Positions 37,946 to 48,086 of a stretch of 64,000 nucleotides of DNA are shown here, piece by piece. The number at the start of each line of letters is the position of its first letter. Positions within the stretch are counted from its first letter, which is position 1. The notes under the pieces were generated by a model. It saw only the letters and a program-made list of their open reading frames with translations, had not been told where the DNA came from and made no database searches. The position numbers were made by a program, and so were the translations under genes. Origin of the DNA: an uncultured Sphingomonadaceae bacterium (GTDB taxonomy: Bacteria; Pseudomonadota; Alphaproteobacteria; Sphingomonadales; Sphingomonadaceae); NCBI GenBank assembly GCA_947488845.1, contig CANLBM010000009.1:83449-147448 (forward strand). Reading direction: 5' to 3'.

Positions 37946-38195
37946 GCGTTGCGGGAGAGTGTTGTTCTGTCCCAAAAAGACCGAAAAGCCGCCGAAGGAG
38001 CAACCGCCCCGGAAACTCTCAGGCCCACGGACCGCAACCGTCTCACAAGCACTCTGGAAAGAGCCCTCCGTCGCGAAAGCTATGGCGGGCCACCGAAGGG
38101 GTAAATTCTTGTCGCAGCGGCGACGGCGGACCCGTCCGCCGAAGCCTTGGCGAAGAAGGATGAAACTCTCAGGTTCCGTGACAGAGGGGGCAGTT
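37946..38195 (+). ncRNA. Tandem glycine riboswitch
   Basis: Two glycine aptamers in series ahead of gcvT. The first runs from GCGGGAGAGTG near 37950 through GCCGCCGAAGGAGCAACCGCCCC and GAAACTCTCAGGC to about 38045. The second runs from ACTCTGGAAAGAGCC through GCCACCGAAGGGG and GAAACTCTCAGG to GACAGAGGGG near 38188. The paired 'CCGAAGG' and 'AACTCTCAGG' blocks are diagnostic. It should turn on the downstream glycine-cleavage genes when glycine is high. Confidence 0.93.
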
Positions 38196-38236
38196 TTGCA
38201 GGGCTTTGCTGCGGGCTGTCTTCTTGATGCGGAAAT

Positions 38237-39382
38237 ATGATGAGTGATAATGAAGAAAATCTGAAACAACTTCCCCTCGGCGACTGGCATCGCGGCCTCG
38301 GCGCGCGCATGGTGCCCTTTGCCGGCTATCAAATGCCGGTGCAATATGAAGGCGTAATGGCCGAACATATCTGGACCCGGACCGAAGCGGGGCTGTTCGA
38401 TGTATCGCACATGGGGCAATTGCAACTGACCGGTGACGGCGCCGCCGATGCGCTGGAGCGGATTACGCCGGGCAATCTGTCGGCATTGGCTGCGGGCAAA
38501 ATCCGTTATACTTTGCTGCTCGCCCAGGATGGCGGGATATTGGATGACCTTATGGTCACCAACACCGGCCATAATCTTTATCTGGTGGTCAACGGCGCGA
38601 CCAAATATGATGACATCGCCTATTTGCGTGAGCAATTGCCAGACAGCGTGACGCTCAACCATCTGGAAGATGCGGCACTGCTGGCGCTGCAGGGGCCGAA
38701 GGCGGCGGAAGCGATTGCCAAGCTGGGGATCGATCCGCACGAACCGGACTGGCCAGAGCCGACCGATCTCTATTTCATGGAAGCGGGTCCGTTCCTGTGG
38801 CGCGGTATCCCGCTCGGGATCAGTCGCTCGGGCTATACCGGTGAAGACGGTTTCGAAATCAGTGTCCCGTCCGAACATGCCGAAACCCTCGCTTCGGCAT
38901 TGATGGAACTGGAAGAAGTACGGCCGATTGGGCTGGGCGCGCGCGACAGTTTGCGGCTGGAGGCGGGATTGCCGCTTTATGGCCATGACATGGGTCCTGG
39001 CTTGTTGCCGGTCGAAGCGAATCTGAGCTTTGCGCTGTCGAAGGTGCGGCGCGAAGAGGGTAATTTTGCCGGAGCGGAGCGCGTGCTCGCGCAATATCCG
39101 GACAAGGCGGCAAAAAAACGGGTCGGTCTTTTTGTCGATGGTCGCCAACCTGTTCGCGAAGGCGCAACGATCGTTGATGATACCGGCGCGTCCATCGGGG
39201 TGGTTACCAGCGGCGGTTTTTCGCCGACGCTGCAGCGCCCCATCGCGATGGCTTATGTCCCGATGGACCTGTCCGAAACCGGAACGGCCATTGCCGTCGA
39301 ACAGCGCGGTAAAAAAATTGCTTGCACCGTCGCGGATATGCCTTTTGTAAAGCATCACTATCACCGCAAACCCAAGCAATAG
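38237..39382 (+). CDS. gcvT: Glycine cleavage system T protein (aminomethyltransferase)
   Basis: Transfers the methylene from the H-protein-bound aminomethyl to tetrahydrofolate. About 381 residues with [16 protein letters not shown] near the start, [22 protein letters not shown] and [19 protein letters not shown]. Two ATGs are adjacent (38237 and 38240); GGA at 38231 favours the second. It lies directly under the glycine riboswitch. Confidence 0.95.
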   Translation: MMSDNEENLKQLPLGDWHRGLGARMVPFAGYQMPVQYEGVMAEHIWTRTEAGLFDVSHMGQLQLTGDGAADALERITPGNLSALAAGKIRYTLLLAQDGGILDDLMVTNTGHNLYLVVNGATKYDDIAYLREQLPDSVTLNHLEDAALLALQGPKAAEAIAKLGIDPHEPDWPEPTDLYFMEAGPFLWRGIPLGISRSGYTGEDGFEISVPSEHAETLASALMELEEVRPIGLGARDSLRLEAGLPLYGHDMGPGLLPVEANLSFALSKVRREEGNFAGAERVLAQYPDKAAKKRVGLFVDGRQPVREGATIVDDTGASIGVVTSGGFSPTLQRPIAMAYVPMDLSETGTAIAVEQRGKKIACTVADMPFVKHHYHRKPKQ

Positions 39383-39405
39383 ATTGTCAGGAAGAGGAAA
39401 CGAGC

Positions 39406-39777
39406 ATGAGCCGATATTATACCGATGAACATGAATGGGTCGATGTCGAAGGCGACACGGCTACCGTCGGAATTACCGACTATGCGCAGGAACAGCTGGG
39501 CGACATTGTGTTTGTCGAAGTGCCGGACGTCGGCACGGAACTGGGCCAGGGCGACGACGCCGCAGTAGTGGAGTCGGTCAAGGCCGCGTCCGACGTCTAT
39601 GCGGCAGTATCCGGCGAAGTGATCGAAGTGAACGAGATGCTGGAAGACGAGCCCGGGCTGGTCAACTCCTCGGCAGAAGAAGACGGCTGGTTTTTCCGGC
39701 TTACTCTGGCGGACAAGGACGAGCTTGACGATCTGATGGACGAAAAAGCCTATAAGGCGTTCGTCGACGGTTTGTAG
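39406..39777 (+). CDS. gcvH: Glycine cleavage system H protein
   Basis: Lipoyl carrier protein of 123 residues. The lipoylated lysine is Lys59 in [10 protein letters not shown]. The protein also has YYTDEHEW at the start, [19 protein letters not shown], and the late [10 protein letters not shown] chose 39406 because GAGGAAA is just upstream; the frame is open to 39322 inside gcvT. A palindromic repeat separates it from gcvPA. Confidence 0.96.
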   Translation: MSRYYTDEHEWVDVEGDTATVGITDYAQEQLGDIVFVEVPDVGTELGQGDDAAVVESVKAASDVYAAVSGEVIEVNEMLEDEPGLVNSSAEEDGWFFRLTLADKDELDDLMDEKAYKAFVDGL

Positions 39778-39783
39778 TTTTTC

Positions 39784-39900
39784 TCCCCTGCTCTTCAGAG
39801 GAGGGGATCAAGGGGGTGGTGGCGATGCGCTACTGTCGCTCGCGCAAGCGACAGGCGGAACCAAACCACCCCGACCTCTCCTTTGAAAAGGAGGGGCTAA
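39784..39900. repeat. Multi-hairpin interspersed repeat, family B, copy 1
   Basis: CCCCT...GAGGGG at the left end and CCTCTCCTTT/AAAGGAGGGG at the right end flank an inner GGGGTGGT/ACCACCCC stem. A central CTGTCGCT-CGCGCA-AGCGACAG hairpin sits in the middle. The same layout recurs at 46155-46310. It sits between gcvH and gcvPA, inside the gcv operon, and might attenuate or stabilise that message. Confidence 0.8.
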
Positions 39901-39915
39901 AGTGAAGGAAAGAAA

Positions 39916-41274
39916 ATGCGTTATCTCCCGCTGACTCCCGATGACCGGCAATCCATGCTGGCCACGATCGGCGCGCAATCGGTCGACGACCTGTTCGTCG
40001 ATGTGCCGGAGGAAGCCCGGCTGAACGGACCGATCGAGGGCCTGCCGATGCACGCGGGCGAGATGGCGGTAGAAGCGCATATGAAGGCGCTCGCGAAAAA
40101 GAACCATGCCGCCGGCGACATGCCGTTTTTTCTGGGGGCAGGGGCCTATCGCCACCATGTCCCGGCCAGCGTCGACCATATCATCCAGCGCGGCGAATTC
40201 CTCACCGCCTACACGCCCTACCAGCCGGAAATCGCGCAGGGCACGCTACAGACCCTGTTTGAATTCCAGACCCAGGTCGCGCGCCTGTTCGGCGTCGACG
40301 TCGCCAATGCCTCGATGTATGACGGCTCGACCGCCTGCTGGGAAGCGATCACCATGGCGCGCCGGATCACCAAGCGCGGCAAGGCGATCCTTTCGTCGGG
40401 CCTGCATCCCCATTATGTTTCGGTCGCCAAGACCATGGCCCGCTTCACCAAGGACGATCTGTCCTATCAGGCGCCAAGCCTTGAAGCTGCGACCGACGGC
40501 CAGAATATCCTCGACCAGATCGATGACGAGACCAGCTGCGTGGTCGTACAATATCCCGATATATTGGGCCGCATCGGCGACCTTTCCGCCATCGCGGAAA
40601 AAGCGCACAAGCATAAAGCCCTGCTGATTGCTGTCGTCACCGAACCCGTCGCACTCGGCGCGATCAGGTCGCCGGGTGAAATGGATGCCGATATCGTCGT
40701 CGGCGAAGGCCAGTCTCTGGGGGTCGGGCTGCAATTCGGCGGTCCCTATGTCGGCCTGTTCGGCTGCAAGCAGAAATATGTCCGGCAGATGCCCGGTCGG
40801 CTGTGCGGCGAGACCGTCGATGCCGAAGGCAAGCGCGGTTTTGTCCTGACGCTTTCCACCCGCGAGCAGCATATCCGCCGCGAGAAAGCGACGTCCAATA
40901 TCTGTACCAACAGCGGCCTGTGCGCGCTGGCGTTCACCGCGCACATGACCTTGCTTGGCGAGAAGGGGCTGCGCGAACTGGCGATGCTCAACCATAAGAA
41001 AGCAGTGCAGGCGGCAGACCGGCTATCGAAAATCCCGGGCGTGAAACTGTTGAATGAAAGCTTTTTCAACGAGTTCACGCTGGTTCTTGATGCAGATTCC
41101 CGACCTATTGTCCGGCAGCTTGCCGATCAGAGAATATTGGCCGGTGTCTCGCTTGGTCGCCTGTATCCCGAAGCAGGAAATCTTGCGCATGGCGTGCTTG
41201 TGGCGGTGACAGAGACATCGACAGACGCGGAAGTCGAGGCGCTGGCGACTGCTCTCGAAGGAGTCCTGTCATGA
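39916..41274 (+). CDS. gcvPA: Glycine dehydrogenase (decarboxylating) subunit 1
   Basis: Alpha subunit of the two-subunit P protein. 452 residues, starting [15 protein letters not shown]. It contains [38 protein letters not shown] and [20 protein letters not shown], all typical of GcvPA. GAAGGAAAG precedes the start. Its stop overlaps gcvPB by 4 bases. Confidence 0.95.
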   Translation: MRYLPLTPDDRQSMLATIGAQSVDDLFVDVPEEARLNGPIEGLPMHAGEMAVEAHMKALAKKNHAAGDMPFFLGAGAYRHHVPASVDHIIQRGEFLTAYTPYQPEIAQGTLQTLFEFQTQVARLFGVDVANASMYDGSTACWEAITMARRITKRGKAILSSGLHPHYVSVAKTMARFTKDDLSYQAPSLEAATDGQNILDQIDDETSCVVVQYPDILGRIGDLSAIAEKAHKHKALLIAVVTEPVALGAIRSPGEMDADIVVGEGQSLGVGLQFGGPYVGLFGCKQKYVRQMPGRLCGETVDAEGKRGFVLTLSTREQHIRREKATSNICTNSGLCALAFTAHMTLLGEKGLRELAMLNHKKAVQAADRLSKIPGVKLLNESFFNEFTLVLDADSRPIVRQLADQRILAGVSLGRLYPEAGNLAHGVLVAVTETSTDAEVEALATALEGVLS

Positions 41275-42854
41275 ACATGCTCGCTGAAGGACGCCCGACC
41301 AAGCAGGAAGCCGATTTGATCATGCCCGAACAAAATGCCGTCACCACCCACACCGGCAACCGTGCCCTGATGGTCGACGAACCGCTGATCTTTGAAATCG
41401 GTTCGCCCGATCGCAGCGGTGTTGATCTTCCGGAGTCACCACAAGTCGAAAGCCGTCTCGGCGGTCTCGAACGCGAAGCGCCGATCGCCATTCCTGGATT
41501 GTCCGAGGGAGAGATGGTGCGTCACTATACCCGCCTCAGCCGGCAGAATTACGCCATCGACGTCGGCCTGTTCCCGCTCGGCAGCTGCACGATGAAACAT
41601 AATCCACGGCTCAATGAGAAAATGGCGCGGCTCAAGGGCTTTGCCGATATCCATCCACTGCAGCCGGTGGAGAGCGTGCAGGGCGCCCTGGAATTGATTC
41701 ATGAACTGGCAGAATGGCTGAAGCTCCTGACCGGCATGCCGGCGGTTGCGATGTCGCCAAAGGCAGGCGCGCATGGCGAGCTCTGCGGCATATTGGCGAT
41801 CCGTTCGGCGCTGGAAGCACGCGGCGACGCCCGTGAAGTGATCCTGGTGCCGGAAAGCGCCCACGGCACCAATCCGGCGACCGCCGCTTTTGCCGGTTAC
41901 AAGGTCGAAGACATCCCCGCGAATAAGGATGGCCGGGTTGACCTCGAAGCGCTCAAGGCGCGGCTCGGTCCCGATGTTGCCGGTGTCATGATCACCAACC
42001 CCAATACCTGCGGTCTGTTCGAACCGGATATGAAGGCGATTTCCGACGCGGTGCACGCGGCCGGTGGTCTGGTCTACTGCGACGGTGCCAATTTCAACGC
42101 GATTGTCGGCCGAGTCCGTCCCGGCGATCTCGGTGTCGATGCGATGCACATCAACCTGCACAAGACCTTCTCAACGCCCCATGGCGGTGGCGGTCCGGGT
42201 TCCGGCCCTGTCGTGTTTTCCGAAGCGCTCGCGCCGTTCGCGCCGCTGCCGATTGTTGAAGAAACCGACGACGGCCACTTCCGTCTGGTCGAGGAAGAAA
42301 CTGCCGATGAGCATCACAGCAACAGCTTTGGCCGGATGGTCGCTTTCCACGGCCAGATGGGCATGTTCACCCGCGCGCTGACCTATATGCTCAGCCACGG
42401 TGCCGATGGCCTGAAACAGGTCTCCGAAGATGCCGTGCTCAACGCGAATTATATTCTGCGCAGCCTCGAAACCGTGCTCGATGCCCCGTTCGCGAAGAGC
42501 GGGCCGTGCATGCACGAGGCTTTATTCTCGGACAAAGGCTTTGCCAATGATCTCTCGACGCTCGATCTCGCCAAGGGCATGATCGACGAGGGCTATCACC
42601 CGATGACCATGTATTTCCCGCTGGTGGTGCACGGCGCGATGCTGGTCGAGCCGACCGAGACCGAGAGCAAGGCGGCGATTGACCAGTTTATCGGCGCTTT
42701 CCGTTCTGTGGCCGAACGGGCCAAGGCGGGCGACGAAACACTGAAAAGCGCGCCCCATTTCGCGCCACGCCGCCGGCTCGACGAAACGCAAGCTGCGCGC
42801 AAACCGATATTGGTGTGGACGGAAGACGAGGATTTTGCTCAAGCTGCCGAATGA
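41271..42854 (+). CDS. gcvPB: Glycine dehydrogenase (decarboxylating) subunit 2
   Basis: Beta subunit of P protein, carrying the PLP lysine, about Lys298 in [16 protein letters not shown]. 527 residues with [18 protein letters not shown] and [15 protein letters not shown]. It forms the last gene of the riboswitch-controlled gcvT-H-PA-PB unit. A family A repeat follows after 31 bases. Confidence 0.95.
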   Translation: MNMLAEGRPTKQEADLIMPEQNAVTTHTGNRALMVDEPLIFEIGSPDRSGVDLPESPQVESRLGGLEREAPIAIPGLSEGEMVRHYTRLSRQNYAIDVGLFPLGSCTMKHNPRLNEKMARLKGFADIHPLQPVESVQGALELIHELAEWLKLLTGMPAVAMSPKAGAHGELCGILAIRSALEARGDAREVILVPESAHGTNPATAAFAGYKVEDIPANKDGRVDLEALKARLGPDVAGVMITNPNTCGLFEPDMKAISDAVHAAGGLVYCDGANFNAIVGRVRPGDLGVDAMHINLHKTFSTPHGGGGPGSGPVVFSEALAPFAPLPIVEETDDGHFRLVEEETADEHHSNSFGRMVAFHGQMGMFTRALTYMLSHGADGLKQVSEDAVLNANYILRSLETVLDAPFAKSGPCMHEALFSDKGFANDLSTLDLAKGMIDEGYHPMTMYFPLVVHGAMLVEPTETESKAAIDQFIGAFRSVAERAKAGDETLKSAPHFAPRRRLDETQAARKPILVWTEDEDFAQAAE

Positions 42855-42885
42855 GGGGGCGAGTAGCATGTTCATTGTTCAATAT

Positions 42886-42992
42886 CCTCCCCGTTGCGGA
42901 GCAATGGGGAGGTGGCAGCCGGTACGGCTGACGGAGGGGCCCCTCCACCATCCTTCGGATGGTCCCCCTCCCCACGGCTTCGCCGCAGCGAG
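42886..42992. repeat. Multi-hairpin interspersed repeat, family A, copy 2
   Basis: Same architecture as 8717-8839. CCTCCCCGTTGC/GCAATGGGGAGG lies at 42886-42912 with one G-T pair, CAGCCG-GTA-CGGCTG at 42916-42930, CCATCC-TTC-GGATGG at 42948-42962, and a terminal CCTCCCC...GAGG hairpin. The last bases (GAGGAAAG) sit just upstream of the GTG start of the next gene and probably serve as its ribosome-binding site. Confidence 0.85.
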
Positions 42993-43001
42993 GAAAGGGC
43001 G

Positions 43002-43964
43002 GTGATCCACCGCCTCACCAATCTCTTTGCCCTGTGGACAATATTGGGGACGGCCTGGGCATGGTTTGTGCCCGAACATTTTCTCTGGGTCGTCGACGGC
43101 CGGTTCCGGCCACTCGGTCAGCCGCTGGTCAGCGTCATGCTCGGTCTGGTGATGCTCGGCATGGGACTGACATTGTCGTTCGACGATTTTAAAAGGATCC
43201 TGAAAATCCCGCGCTGCGTCGCAACAGGCGTCATATTGCAGTTCACCGTGATGCCTTTCGCGGGCATTTTCCTCGCCACGATATTCGGGCTCGAGACGGG
43301 CCTTGCAGTCGGCCTGATCCTGGTGGCCTGTTGCCCCGGCGGCACGGCGTCCAACGTCGTCGCCTATCTCGCCAATGCCAATCTCGCGCTGTCGGTGACG
43401 ATGACCATGGCCTCGACATTGATCGCTGTCATCGCGACACCCATGCTGACTGGTCTCCTAGCAGGCAAATATGTCGAGATCGACCAGTGGAGCCTGTTCA
43501 TCAACATGGTTTCGATCGTGCTCTTGCCGGTCATCGCCGGGGTGTTGTTCAACCGCTATTTGCCCAAAGTAACGGAAAAGATCGCGATCATCTCGCCACT
43601 CGCTTCGGTCATCGTAGTCGTGTTGATCGTCGGTGGTATAATCGCCAACAGCAAGGCGCTGATCGAAACGCATTTCGGTGTGCTGATGCTGGCGATTCTG
43701 TTGCTGCATGTCTTCGGTTTCGGGCTGGGCTATCTCATCACCAGGATGATGGGCCTCGGCGTAGCAGAGCAACGGACGATCAGCATCGAAGTCGGCATGC
43801 AGAACAGCGGGCTTGGCTCCAGCCTGGCCTCGACGCCGACCTTTGCTGCCCAGTTTGCCAGTCCGATGCAGGCCGCGCTGGCGCCGGTTCCGGCCGCGAT
43901 ATCCGCTGTCTATCATGTCGTTATCGGCAGTTTTCTGGCCGCAATCTGGCGACGCATCGATTGA
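43002..43964 (+). CDS. Bile acid:sodium symporter-family transporter
   Basis: A 320-residue inner-membrane protein with about nine or ten helices. MLGLVMLGMGLTLSFDDFKRI, VACCPGGTASNVVAYLANANLALSV and EVGMQNSGLGSSLA are the conserved sodium-site segments of the BASS family. Bacterial relatives move pantoate or other organic anions; the substrate cannot be told here. I chose GTG 43002; the open frame to 42894 only reads the repeat element. Confidence 0.88.
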   Translation: MIHRLTNLFALWTILGTAWAWFVPEHFLWVVDGRFRPLGQPLVSVMLGLVMLGMGLTLSFDDFKRILKIPRCVATGVILQFTVMPFAGIFLATIFGLETGLAVGLILVACCPGGTASNVVAYLANANLALSVTMTMASTLIAVIATPMLTGLLAGKYVEIDQWSLFINMVSIVLLPVIAGVLFNRYLPKVTEKIAIISPLASVIVVVLIVGGIIANSKALIETHFGVLMLAILLLHVFGFGLGYLITRMMGLGVAEQRTISIEVGMQNSGLGSSLASTPTFAAQFASPMQAALAPVPAAISAVYHVVIGSFLAAIWRRID

Positions 43965-43973
43965 GGTCAGGCC

Positions 43974-44462
43974 CTAGAACCAGCGTCGGACATCGGCCTT
44001 GTAGGCGAGATATTCGTCGCCGAATTTCTTTGCCAGATAGCGTTCCTCGCGCGCGATTACCTGGGTACGGATGACGAGGATTGTGACCGGCAGAAAGATA
44101 ATCGCCCAGCTGCTGCGGAACCACAAGGCAAGCCCGAGATAGGCCAGCGCCATGCCGAGATACATCGGGTTGCGGGTATAGCGGTAGATGCCCGAACTGA
44201 CGATCTGGTTGCTGTGTTTCCACGGTTCGAGATTATTGCCCAGTTGCCGGAAGCGGCTGGTGCCCGCCAGCATCACGAAAATACCGGACAGGAGGGCAAT
44301 GCCGCCGGCTGCCATGATCGTGGGAGATACCGGAATGAAATCGGGTATCCGGCCGCTCAGCCGGTCGAGCAGCAATCCGGTCAGCAAAAAGCCGAGATAG
44401 ACAAAGGGCGGGGGAAATCTGACCTGCGCGCTGTCTTCTTCGATGCGGAAAAGTTTCATCAT
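43974..44462 (-). CDS. Isoprenylcysteine carboxyl methyltransferase-family membrane protein
   Basis: A membrane protein of about 162 residues with four helices. The C-terminal RNPMYLGMALAYLGLALWFRSSW and EERYLAKKFGDEYLAYKADVRRWF motifs are the SAM-binding signature of the ICMT/PEMT family. Bacterial substrates are mostly unknown. I chose the ATG at 44462, directly followed by another at 44459; the longer frame to 44651 lacks any support. Confidence 0.85.
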   Translation of the reverse strand: MMKLFRIEEDSAQVRFPPPFVYLGFLLTGLLLDRLSGRIPDFIPVSPTIMAAGGIALLSGIFVMLAGTSRFRQLGNNLEPWKHSNQIVSSGIYRYTRNPMYLGMALAYLGLALWFRSSWAIIFLPVTILVIRTQVIAREERYLAKKFGDEYLAYKADVRRWF

Positions 44463-44674
44463 CAGTTGATGACAATATCGCAAAACCGTCGGACAGGCAA
44501 ACGCCCGATATTGTTTATTCTGCGCTCCCAAAACATGGCATACACCGCGCTGTCCGGAATCTCCGGCCCATTTAATTGCGGAGATCCAGGCAATAATGCT
44601 GGCATTCCCGTTCCATCGTCGGCAATAAGCCCCCAGATTTGCGCTCGCCATTATCCTCCAGAAAGCATGATAAT

Positions 44675-45490
44675 ATGAAAATCGACAGCAGCACTATAGC
44701 CTTCATCACCGGCGGAGCAGCGGGAATCGGGATGGGGATTGCCCGGGCTTTCGCCAGGCGCGGAGCGCGGCTGATGCTCGCGGATATCGACCAGTCCACC
44801 CTCGACGCCGCTGCAGAAACGCTACGTGCCGAAGGCGCCGATGTGGCCACCGTGGTCTGCGATGTCGCGGACGAAGCGCAAATGCGCGCAGCGGCACAGG
44901 CGACTATCGACCGTTTCGGAAAAGTCCATATCGTCGTCAACAATGCGGGCGTTGCGCTGGGCGGGATGACCGGTGAGATCGATTTGAAAGACTGGCGCTG
45001 GATTGTCGACATCAACCTGATGGGCGTGGTGCACGGCGTCGAAATATTCACGCCGCTGATCAAGAGCCACGGCGAGGGTGGCCATTTCATCAATACCGCA
45101 TCGCTGGCAGGACATATCGCCGGTCCCGGTATGGCCGCCTATCACGCGACGAAATTTGCGGTTGTTGGCTATTCCGAGGCGATGCAGCAGGAACTGGCCC
45201 CCGCCGATGTCGGCGTCAGTGTGCTTTGCCCGGCATGGGTCAGGACCAATATCCACCGCAGCGGCTTCAACAAGCCGACCGGGGGAGGCGACGAAGCAGA
45301 TCCGCGATTCAAGGAAATGACCAAGGTGATCGAGGGCGGCATCGATCCCGCCGATCTTGGCGAATGGGCGGCGACTTGCGTCGAGGACAATCGTCTGTAT
45401 ATTTTCTCCCATCCGGAGTTCGCTGTCGGAATCGATATGCGCTATGCCGCAGTGAAGGCCGATTATGATGCAGTTCCGTTCGGTAAATGA
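44675..45490 (+). CDS. Short-chain dehydrogenase/reductase
   Basis: A 271-residue classical SDR. It has the TGGAAGIGMGIA cofactor motif, Asp after the second strand (LADID, favouring NAD), NNAGVALGG, and the catalytic Tyr-Lys in AAYHATKFAV. The C-terminal half suggests a substrate pocket not recognised further. The ATG at 44675 is preferred to the longer frame at 44639. It is followed at 22 bases by the DUF938 gene. Confidence 0.9.
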   Translation: MKIDSSTIAFITGGAAGIGMGIARAFARRGARLMLADIDQSTLDAAAETLRAEGADVATVVCDVADEAQMRAAAQATIDRFGKVHIVVNNAGVALGGMTGEIDLKDWRWIVDINLMGVVHGVEIFTPLIKSHGEGGHFINTASLAGHIAGPGMAAYHATKFAVVGYSEAMQQELAPADVGVSVLCPAWVRTNIHRSGFNKPTGGGDEADPRFKEMTKVIEGGIDPADLGEWAATCVEDNRLYIFSHPEFAVGIDMRYAAVKADYDAVPFGK

Positions 45491-45512
45491 CCAAAAATAG
45501 CAGGTTCTAGCA

Positions 45513-46154
45513 ATGACTGATCCAAAACCCTGGACGATCGAAGAGGCTGGCTCGAATGAACAGCGCCACGCCCCGGCAACGCTGCGCAACCGCGATGCGA
45601 TTGTCGAAGTCTTGCGCGATATTCTGCCTGACCAGGGAAACATATTGGAGGTCGCCAGCGGTACCGGGGAACATGCCGTCTATTTTGGCAGGACTTTTCC
45701 CAATCTGACATTCCAGCCGAGCGACCCCGATCCGGCATGTTGCGCCTCTATCGCTGCGTGGACGAAGCGCGAAGCGGTGCCGAATATCCTGCCGCCGAAA
45801 CAGCTTGATGCGCAGGCCGCGATCTGGGACCTGCAGGACGTGGGGGCAATCCTGTGCATCAACATGGTCCATATCAGCCCGTGGGAATCGAGCATCGGCC
45901 TGTTTGAAAAGGCCGGCAAGCTGCTCGATCCGGGCGCGCCCTTTTATCTCTACGGCCCCTATCTGCGCGAGGATGTCGAGACGGCACCGGGCAATCTCGC
46001 CTTCGAACGCAGTCTGAAAAGCCGCAATTTGCGCTGGGGCCTGCGCGATGTCGCCGATATGGACGCGCTGGCGGAACGCAACGGCTTCGTCCGCGAAAGC
46101 CTGATCGAGATGCCGGCCAATAATATATCTTTGATTTATAGGAAACAGGATTAA
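45513..46154 (+). CDS. DUF938 SAM-dependent methyltransferase
   Basis: A 213-residue protein with the class I methyltransferase motif LEVASGTGEHAVYFG and the DUF938 N-terminal text SNEQRHAPATLRNRDAIVEVL. INMVHISPWESSIGLF is also typical of this family. Substrate unknown. It probably shares a transcript with the SDR gene. A family B repeat follows immediately and may end the message. Confidence 0.88.
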   Translation: MTDPKPWTIEEAGSNEQRHAPATLRNRDAIVEVLRDILPDQGNILEVASGTGEHAVYFGRTFPNLTFQPSDPDPACCASIAAWTKREAVPNILPPKQLDAQAAIWDLQDVGAILCINMVHISPWESSIGLFEKAGKLLDPGAPFYLYGPYLREDVETAPGNLAFERSLKSRNLRWGLRDVADMDALAERNGFVRESLIEMPANNISLIYRKQD

Positions 46155-46310
46155 GCCCCTCCTTTTCAAAGGAGGGGTTGGGGTGGTTTCTCTCCGCGGA
46201 GAAACGCTCTCTGGTCTTTTGCCTGATTGCCGGCTGGCCGCCATTTACTGACGCAAGCGATGCTTGCGCATCGCCACCACCCCAACCCCTCCTCTAAAGA
46301 GGAGGGGCTT
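46155..46310. repeat. Multi-hairpin interspersed repeat, family B, copy 2
   Basis: Perfect hairpins at both ends (CCCCTCCTTT-TC-AAAGGAGGGG and CCCCTCCTCT-AA-AGAGGAGGGG) flank a perfect 14-bp inner stem, GGGGTTGGGGTGGT with ACCACCCCAACCCC. The central part carries smaller hairpins such as CGCAAG-CGAT-GCTTGCG. The overall shape is a cloverleaf of about 155 bases. Copy 1 is at 39784-39900. Confidence 0.85.
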
Positions 46311-46392
46311 AAAATCCTTCTCCGAACCATCCCCCTTGCCATGCCTTAATCGCGCGATTAACAGGGCGTGATAAACATTTAGGAGCGGGCAA

Positions 46393-47967
46393 ATGACAGA
46401 GACACGACGCTGCATGGGGTCTTCCATCGCCCATTGGGCCGCAAAAACACCGGACAATATCGCGATTGACGATCCGGACGGTTTGGTCAGCTATGCCGAA
46501 CTCGACAAGCGGGTCACCGAATATGCGCAGGCCTTTACCGGCGCGGGCCTATCCAGGGGCGACCGTATCTGCTGGCTGGGCAAGAATAGCGGTCTCTATT
46601 TCACCCTGTTCGCCGCCGCCAGCCGCGCGGGCATGGTGATCGCGCAGATCGGCTGGCGTCTCGCCGCGCCGGAAGTGGCCTATGTCCTGAAAGATACAAG
46701 GGCACCGCTGGTGATCTGCGAACCGGAATTTTCCGAGATTGCAAAAACTGCGGCGCAACAGTCGCCTGCTACCAAGGTGATAATCTGCACAAGACCCGGC
46801 ACCGACCTGCCTGATCTGGCCGATTTTGTTGCCAACACCGCGCCGGGGGACCTGCCTCAATGCGACCCGGCGGAAGGCGTGCTGCAACTCTATACCTCCG
46901 GCACCACCGGCAATCCCAAGGGCGCGGTACTGACCAGCGACAATCTGTTCAAGCTGCGACCTCTGGTCGAGGACCATCCCGATCATGCCTGGATCGACCT
47001 GAAACCTGGTGACAGCACATTGGCGGTCATGCCCTGCGCGCATATTGCCGGTTCCGGCATCGGTCCGATCGCCTTTTACAATGGCGCGACGATGATGGTC
47101 ATTCCCGAATTCCACCCCGATAGCGTGCTCGATTGCATCGACCGGGGGCTCAACCAGTTCTTCCTTGTGCCGACCGCGCTGCAGATGCTGGTCAACTGGC
47201 CGCGCGCGAAGGACACTGATTTTTCCAGCGTCCGATCGATCACATATGGCGCTGCGCCAATCCCGTTGGAACTGCTGCGCCAGTGCATGCAGACGATGCC
47301 CAAGGCGCTTTTCTGCCAGCAATATGGCATGACCGAGACGACGGGAACCATCTGCATACTGCCGCCCGAGGATCATGATCCGGCGGGTAATGAACGGATG
47401 CGGGGCATCGGCATCGCGCTGCCCAGCGTCGAGTTGAAGATTGTCGACGAAAACCGTCAGGAAGTTCCGCCCGGCACCATAGGGGAAATCGCCACGCGAT
47501 CCGGCCTCAACATGCTGCATTATTATGATAATCCCGAGAAAACCGCCGAGACGGTGGATGCCGACGGCTGGCTCTACACCGGCGACGCAGCGGTCATGGA
47601 CGAAGATGGCTATTTCTACATCAAGGACCGGGTCAAGGACATGATCATCTCTGGCGGCGAGAATGTCTATCCGGCGGAAGTGGAGAATGCGATCTTCGGC
47701 CACCCGCAGGTCAATGAAGTCGCGGTCATCGGCATCCCCGACGCCAAGTGGGGAGAAGCGGTCAAGGCGGTCGTCTCGCCCAAGCCGGGTGTCACCGAGA
47801 TCGACACCGACAGCGTCATCACCTGGGCCAAGGAACGGATCGCCGGGTTCAAGGTGCCAAAGACGGTCGACGTGATCGCGGAACTACCGAGAAATGCGTC
47901 AGGCAAGATATTGCGGCGGGAACTACGCGCGCCTTATTGGGAAGGGCAGGATCGCGGGGTTAACTGA
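46393..47967 (+). CDS. Acyl-CoA synthetase (AMP-binding)
   Basis: A 524-residue ANL-superfamily enzyme that activates a carboxylic acid as acyl-AMP and then acyl-CoA. Motifs: LYTSGTTGNPKGAVLT, QYGMTETTG, GWLYTGDAAVMDEDGYFYIKDR and the C-terminal catalytic lysine in NASGKILRREL. Closest to the long- and medium-chain fatty-acid-CoA ligases; substrate unknown. AGGAG lies upstream of the ATG. It may work with the thioesterase downstream. Confidence 0.92.
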   Translation: MTETRRCMGSSIAHWAAKTPDNIAIDDPDGLVSYAELDKRVTEYAQAFTGAGLSRGDRICWLGKNSGLYFTLFAAASRAGMVIAQIGWRLAAPEVAYVLKDTRAPLVICEPEFSEIAKTAAQQSPATKVIICTRPGTDLPDLADFVANTAPGDLPQCDPAEGVLQLYTSGTTGNPKGAVLTSDNLFKLRPLVEDHPDHAWIDLKPGDSTLAVMPCAHIAGSGIGPIAFYNGATMMVIPEFHPDSVLDCIDRGLNQFFLVPTALQMLVNWPRAKDTDFSSVRSITYGAAPIPLELLRQCMQTMPKALFCQQYGMTETTGTICILPPEDHDPAGNERMRGIGIALPSVELKIVDENRQEVPPGTIGEIATRSGLNMLHYYDNPEKTAETVDADGWLYTGDAAVMDEDGYFYIKDRVKDMIISGGENVYPAEVENAIFGHPQVNEVAVIGIPDAKWGEAVKAVVSPKPGVTEIDTDSVITWAKERIAGFKVPKTVDVIAELPRNASGKILRRELRAPYWEGQDRGVN

Positions 47968-48086
47968 GCGGGTGTTCGAGAGCAGGGGGCAGCTTTAGGC
48001 AAACGCCCTCGGCTGATCAGCACCTTAATTCAATCTTAATAGAAGCAACGGGGCGTCGACACGAACGACCGGCGCGGGATATATTC

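Noticed and set aside
37730..39379. Minus-strand open frame of 549 codons opposite the riboswitch and gcvT
   Set aside because: The plus strand holds a clear riboswitch and gcvT; the antisense translation has no recognisable domain.
42894..43001. N-terminal extension of the BASS transporter through the family A repeat
   Set aside because: Residues come from the repeat; a GTG with GAGGAAAG upstream at 43002 gives the normal protein.
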